Source: an uncultured Bacteroidales bacterium
Lineage (GTDB): Bacteria; Bacteroidota; Bacteroidia; Bacteroidales; UBA932
DNA: 18,756 bases
Direction of reading: 5' to 3'
NCBI GenBank assembly: GCA_910585445.1
Contig: CAJUEK010000045.1
Span: 1-18,756 of the forward strand
The notes under the pieces were generated by a model. That model did no database searches and was not told the DNA's origin. It was given only the letters and a program-made list of their open reading frames with translations. A program made the translations under genes and the position numbers. Shown in pieces: positions 15,390-18,756 of this stretch. Position 1 is the first letter of the stretch. Every line of letters starts with the position of its first letter.

Positions 15390-15752
15390 ATGGAACTCAA
15401 AGAATGGTATCTTAAAGTGCTCAGGCAGTACACTGACTTCAGCGGAAGGGCACGCAGAAGAGAATACTGGATGTTCGTCCTAGCAAACTTCATCATCGCA
15501 TTTGTGCTCGGCATCATCGACACTATCATAGGCTGGGGCCAGATACTCAGCGGAATCTACTCCGTTGCAGTGCTCCTTCCTTCTCTTGCCGTTGCAGTGA
15601 GACGTCTTCATGACATAGGAAAGAGCGGCTGGTGGCTTTTCCTTTGCCTCATCCCTCTTATTGGAGGAATCTGGGTTATTGTGCTTATGTGCAAGGACAG
15701 CCAGTATGAGGCAAACCAGTGGGGCGCAAACCCTAAGGTATCAAATTGCTGA
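15390..15752 (+). CDS. DUF805 family inner-membrane protein
   Basis: A 120-residue membrane protein of the DUF805 (YhaH/YhaI-like) family, whose function is unknown. Family features are the N-terminal 'YTDFSGRARRREYW' (about 14-27), three to four hydrophobic segments, and the central 'AVRRLHDIGKSGWW' (about 69-82) followed by 'LIPLIGGIWVIVLM'. Length is typical. It is a single-gene unit with its own promoter (15272-15303) and terminator (15806-15840). Confidence 0.92.
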   Translation: MELKEWYLKVLRQYTDFSGRARRREYWMFVLANFIIAFVLGIIDTIIGWGQILSGIYSVAVLLPSLAVAVRRLHDIGKSGWWLFLCLIPLIGGIWVIVLMCKDSQYEANQWGANPKVSNC

Positions 15753-15805
15753 CAGATATCTTAAACGGCAAAAGTTGACGGCAAAAGCCTCTGCATAAGG
15801 ATATG

Positions 15806-15840
15806 ACGGCTGGGAAGATTCGTGCTTCCCAGCCGTTTTT
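15806..15840 (+). terminator. Strong Rho-independent terminator after the DUF805 gene
   Basis: ACGGCTGGGAAG (15806-15817) pairs perfectly with CTTCCCAGCCGT (15825-15836) around a 7-nt loop, followed by a T-run to 15840. Confidence 0.92.
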
Positions 15841-15922
15841 GCACCATACAGCCCCACCATACATCCTTCCATAGGTACTTTTCAGTGGAGCATAATCACA
15901 TGACAATCAGCATTTTACCGAG

Positions 15923-15954
15923 AAACGATTCCCCGTCATAGGGGCATCGTTTTT
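15923..15954 (+). terminator. Second hairpin with T-tail, not tied to a gene
   Basis: AAACGAT (15923-15929) pairs with ATCGTTT (15946-15952). One t/c mismatch and a CCCC/GGGG extension follow, with a 6-nt loop and a T-run to 15954. It sits about 80 bp past the DUF805 terminator, so it would be redundant unless a short transcript lies between or it acts on the convergent dehydrogenase transcript. Confidence 0.45.
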
Positions 15955-16031
15955 CCAGAACAAACTGCAAGTCAATCATTTGCACTCCACAGCCTGCTAA
16001 AAAATCTCAAACAGGATTTCTGCCTAAAAAA

Positions 16032-16829
16032 TCAAAGCTTATAATAAATCGAAAGAATCCAGGCGAACACCGGAGCCGGAAGCAGCCATTTGGCAAAAAT
16101 CGAAAGCCGCTGCACAAACGTTGCCACGACATAGCTGTAGGCTGGACGCCTCTTCATGACGATGCGGCTAATGCGTTCTGCCAGATACTCCGGCTTAAGC
16201 CCGGAAGTCTCGTCCTTCTCAATGCTCATCAGAGAACGCCCGTATGAAGGATATGCATCACGCACATCATCAGGGCACACCGCCTTTCGCCTTGCCGTAA
16301 AATTCGTCGAGAAATCCCCCGGTTCAATGACAGTGACACTCACACCCGTACCGCGCAATTCGAGACGCAAAGCCTGACAATAGCCCTCAATGGCGAATTT
16401 GCTCGCGGAATACGCCCCCTGATAAGGCAGGCCCATCAATCCGCCTATGCTGCTCATGCAGATTATCTTGCCGCTCCCCTGATGTCTCATCACAGGTATG
16501 ACATGCGAAAGCCACCTTGCCATCCCCATGAAATTCACATCCATCTGCTTTCTTATATCTTCAACGGCACAGAACTCCAAAGGCCCGCCTATCCCCATTC
16601 CGGCATTGCTGACAAACACATCAATACGCCCTTCCGCCTCCATCAGCCTGCCGAAAGCAGATGCCACCGCAGCCTCATCCTGCACATCCGCCTCAAGATA
16701 TGTCACTCCATTAAGCGGCTCAGTCTCACGCCTGACAGTCCCATAAACCTTATGTCCGTCCATCGCAAGCCTCAAAGCCATTGCTTTTCCGAATCCCGAA
16801 GACACTCCTGTTATCAATATTACCATCAT
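16032..16829 (-). CDS. Short-chain dehydrogenase/reductase (SDR family)
   Basis: A 265-residue NAD(P)-dependent oxidoreductase of the classical SDR family. The cofactor motif is TGVSSGFG (residues 7-14) and 'SNAG' lies at 74-77. N99 and the catalytic Ser (S127 in 'CMSSIGG') are present, as is the YSASK active site (Y140, K144). 'VIEPGDFSTNF' matches the region after the active site in this group. The last about 35 residues are hydrophobic and basic and may associate with the membrane. Arg33 and Arg34 after the second strand suggest NADP(H) preference. The substrate cannot be named. Two adjacent ATG codons (16827 and 16824) are equivalent start choices. Confidence 0.9.
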   Translation of the reverse strand: MMVILITGVSSGFGKAMALRLAMDGHKVYGTVRRETEPLNGVTYLEADVQDEAAVASAFGRLMEAEGRIDVFVSNAGMGIGGPLEFCAVEDIRKQMDVNFMGMARWLSHVIPVMRHQGSGKIICMSSIGGLMGLPYQGAYSASKFAIEGYCQALRLELRGTGVSVTVIEPGDFSTNFTARRKAVCPDDVRDAYPSYGRSLMSIEKDETSGLKPEYLAERISRIVMKRRPAYSYVVATFVQRLSIFAKWLLPAPVFAWILSIYYKL

Positions 16830-16953
16830 CCTGTCATTTTACTCCAAACCAATACTCCCGGCAAATGCCCGAATGCACCGGCACAATTTGTAAAATTACA
16901 CAAAATCCGCCGTCCAATCAAATTAAATCTGACGTTCACATGAGACGGGACAA

Positions 16954-16985
16954 TTTGCAATACACATAAACTAATGCTAAGTTTG
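16954..16985 (+). promoter_or_regulatory. Canonical Bacteroidales promoter for the PAS gene
   Basis: TTTG at 16954-16957 and TAAGTTTG at 16978-16985 (perfect TAnnTTTG) with a 20-nt spacer. Transcription would start near 16992, about 43 nt before the ATG at 17035. Confidence 0.75.
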
Positions 16986-17034
16986 CACACAAATAAAAAC
17001 AAGGACACCATCCAAAATCAACTCAAGAAACATC

Positions 17035-17364
17035 ATGATACCAGATTGGGCAAAAGAAATGAACTGCGCCGTAACAGTTTGCGACACAGAAGGTAAAATC
17101 ATCTATATGAATGACAAGGCAAAAGAGACCTTCGCATCTCACGGAGACCTTGTCGGCAAAAATCTGATGGGCTGCCACAGCGAAAGGTCAAAAGCAATCA
17201 TCCACAAGCTTCTGGAAACCGGAGGCAGCAATTCATATACAATCAGCAAAGCCGGCCTCAAAAAAATGATATACCAGACCGCCTGGCGTGAAAACGGCAA
17301 AGTAGCAGGCCTCGTGGAAATTTCCATGGTGATTCCCGACACGCTCCCACACTACGAAAGGTGA
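17035..17364 (+). CDS. Single-domain PAS protein (DUF438 PAS-like)
   Basis: A 109-residue soluble protein consisting of one PAS domain. 'CAVTVCDTEGKIIYMNDKAK' is the first strands and helix. 'GKNLMGCHSERSKAIIHKLL' is the variant 'NLL.CH' helix seen in the PAS domain of DUF438 proteins, and 'KMIYQTAWRENGKVAGLVEI' forms the last strands. There is no output domain, so it may act by binding a ligand or cofactor and a partner protein; the conserved Cys-His at 47-48 could matter for that. It has a clear promoter and no operon partner. Confidence 0.85.
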   Translation: MIPDWAKEMNCAVTVCDTEGKIIYMNDKAKETFASHGDLVGKNLMGCHSERSKAIIHKLLETGGSNSYTISKAGLKKMIYQTAWRENGKVAGLVEISMVIPDTLPHYER

Positions 17365-17481
17365 GACGTACTTAAAGCTGCCACCAGACGGGACAAAAAG
17401 CATATAACACATACCACTATCTGTCAAAGCCTTACAAGATTACAATACCAGCTGAACAGGGTATCATAATTCAGTATTACA

Positions 17482-17766
17482 TTGACAACCAATACAAACC
17501 ACCATAAGCCATCCACGACATGGTTTGATGCCCCTATTGTCGTCAACAAATCCCATGTCGATTTGTTTGAAGAAAAGGTCTATAAAACAATATGGGAAAA
17601 TCCGATCATCAAAAGGCTTCACAAGAAATACATAAATGATCGCTTCACTCCGGCTTGGAAAACGATGGAGTTCATGACGCTGGGGAATATTTGTTCGTTA
17701 CATCTCAGTTTGAAAGACCGTCAAGTACAGTTGAAGATTACGGCGCGTTACGGTTGTGGCATCTAA
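17482..17766 (+). pseudogene. Fragment of an Abi_2-type abortive infection protein
   Basis: A 94-residue frame with no ATG (a TTG at 17482 opens it; an in-frame TAA lies just upstream). From about residue 35 on it matches the middle of Abi_2/AbiD-like proteins: 'NPIIKRLHKKYINDRF', 'TPAWKTMEFMTLGN', 'LSLKDRQVQLKI' and 'YGCGI'. The family has an N-terminal portion of 100 or more residues before this and, soon after the 'YG' position, an RN-x-CAH (HEPN RNase-like) motif. Both are missing here, and the frame stops at the YGCGI end. It is therefore most likely a dead remnant of a phage-defence gene. No recognisable continuation is found in the other frames downstream. Confidence 0.6.
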
Positions 17767-18064
17767 TCAGTGCCTATATCGTCCGGTCACAATATCTGCA
17801 CGATAAAAAATGCAAGAAGGATCCTTTACGGGAGTTTTCTCTATTTATCATCTTACATTCCTCTTAATGCTTCTTTTTGCTGGATTCAAAAGAAGACAAA
17901 TAAAGCCTCCAGCATTGCATTTTGCCCGGCAGACATCGCACGCAAACCGCTCCGTCATCTTGCGGCCTTTACCATTGCGAAGAATCTCTTTTACTCTCTT
18001 GACGAGTTTTCTGTTTACTCCATATTCCAGCATACTTGAACTTTCGGCATTTCAGCCTATTGTG
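17767..18064. other. Region without a recognisable gene
   Basis: About 300 bp between the Abi_2 fragment and the KilA-N fragment. Short frames exist on both strands (for example a 61-residue basic, Cys-containing frame on the minus strand at 17848-18033), but none shows family features. Most likely degenerate accessory DNA. Confidence 0.4.
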
Positions 18065-18724
18065 CTATTTCAATAAATTCCGTTCACGATTATATCCACT
18101 CTCCAACACGTTCATCTGGTGGATTGCAATTTCATTCAGTTTTACAAGCCGTTCACCCTGTGCCATACCTTGCTCTATGAAAACCGCATTCAGGTTTTCC
18201 ATATTCGACAGGCAAATCAATTCGTTAATGGAAGCATAATCCCGGATATTTCCTTTCAGTTCCGGATTGGCTTCGCGCCACTGCTTCGCTGTCATACCGA
18301 ACATCGCCACATTCAATACGTCTGCCTCATTGGCATAGATGATGCTGGCTTGTGCCGCTGTCACCTCCGCCGGGATCAGATTCTGCTGGATGGCATCCGT
18401 ATGAATCCGGTAGTTGATTTTCGACAGTTCACGCTTCGCAGACCAGCCCAGCAATCTTTGCTCCTCCGTTTTCAGCCGTTGAAACTCCTTGACGATGTAA
18501 ATCTTAAATTCCGGGCTTATCCACATCGCAAACTCAAAGGCAATATCCTGATGAGCGTATGTCCCGCCATACCTCCCGGCTTTCGCTTGAAGGCATATTG
18601 CATTTGTACGCGACACGAATTCTTTGACACTTATCTTGAAACTATTGAGTCCGGACTGATTTCTAATTGTGGCGAATTCGCCATAATTAAAATTCGGATT
18701 ACTTAGTATATGACATTTTTTAGA
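18065..18724 (-). pseudogene. 5'-truncated KilA-N domain protein
   Basis: The frame encodes the C-terminal part of the KilA-N DNA-binding domain and the whole tail of a Bacteroides-type KilA-N protein: 'SNPNFNYGEF', 'NQSGLNSFKISVKEFVSRTN', 'AGRYGGTYAHQDIAFEFA', 'WISPEFKIYIVKEFQRLK', 'LGWSAKRELSKINYRIHTDA', 'EADVLNVAMFGMTAKQWREA' and 'NPELKGNIRDYASINELICL'. The only start available to a gene finder is a GTG at 18616, which falls in the middle of the domain, while homologous residues continue up to about 18706. An in-frame TAA stands at 18725-18727, and nothing family-like precedes it. The gene has therefore lost its N-terminal third. KilA-N proteins are common in phages and mobile islands; this one is probably a relic. 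Confidence 0.75.
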
Positions 18725-18756
18725 TTATGGTGATTTAATCCACTAATTATCAAATA

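Noticed and set aside
16482..16943. 153-residue plus-strand open frame over the dehydrogenase
   Set aside because: Antisense to an SDR gene with complete catalytic motifs; the translation has no recognisable domain.
18119..18706. 195-residue plus-strand open frame over the KilA-N fragment
   Set aside because: The minus strand carries extended KilA-N homology; the plus frame is its shadow.

Overview
The window looks like a chromosomal segment of a Bacteroidales bacterium (Bacteroides/Phocaeicola/Prevotella/Alistipes range; genus not resolvable from sequence alone). The evidence is two spaced promoters of the TTTG-N20-TAnnTTTG type, weak or absent Shine-Dalgarno sequences, a Bacteroidetes-style Rhs/YD-like extracellular protein, and a KilA-N protein of the Bacteroides type.

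The core (2610-11215, + strand) is an 11-gene, tightly coupled operon encoding a complete type II secretion / type IV filament-like machine. In order: major pseudopilin (GspG-like) with an EF-hand-type calcium loop, catalytic-only prepilin peptidase (GspO/PilD-like), assembly ATPase (GspE), secretin (GspD), three single-pass inner-membrane proteins resembling GspL, GspM and GspC, a GspK-like minor pseudopilin carrying a probable beta-solenoid, two further minor pseudopilins with clear prepilin cleavage sites, and the polytopic platform protein GspF. Every junction is abutting or overlapping. Secretin, ATPase, peptidase, pseudopilins and platform together would build a periplasmic pseudopilus that pushes folded proteins through the outer membrane. 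No retraction ATPase is present, which favours secretion over twitching. This is the most likely 'system' in the window.

The operon is flanked by a divergent gene (46-2268, - strand) for a large exported Rhs/YD-like protein, a candidate substrate or co-regulated surface protein, and by a convergent small HTH-like gene (11230-11634, - strand), a candidate regulator. The 215-bp divergent control region has three perfect TTATTGA heptamers spaced exactly 11 bp apart and no recognisable Bacteroidales promoter, suggesting activator-dependent expression.

From 11.8 to 17.4 kb come ordinary housekeeping-type genes: a maltose-O-acetyltransferase-like enzyme with its own terminator, a DUF2461 protein, a two-gene ABC-2 exporter, a DUF805 membrane protein with clear promoter and terminator, a short-chain dehydrogenase, and a single-domain PAS protein with a canonical promoter. 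From 17.4 kb to the right edge the sequence looks like decayed accessory DNA: an Abi_2-type abortive-infection fragment that stops before its expected RNase-like motif, about 300 bp with no recognisable gene, and a 5'-truncated KilA-N gene.
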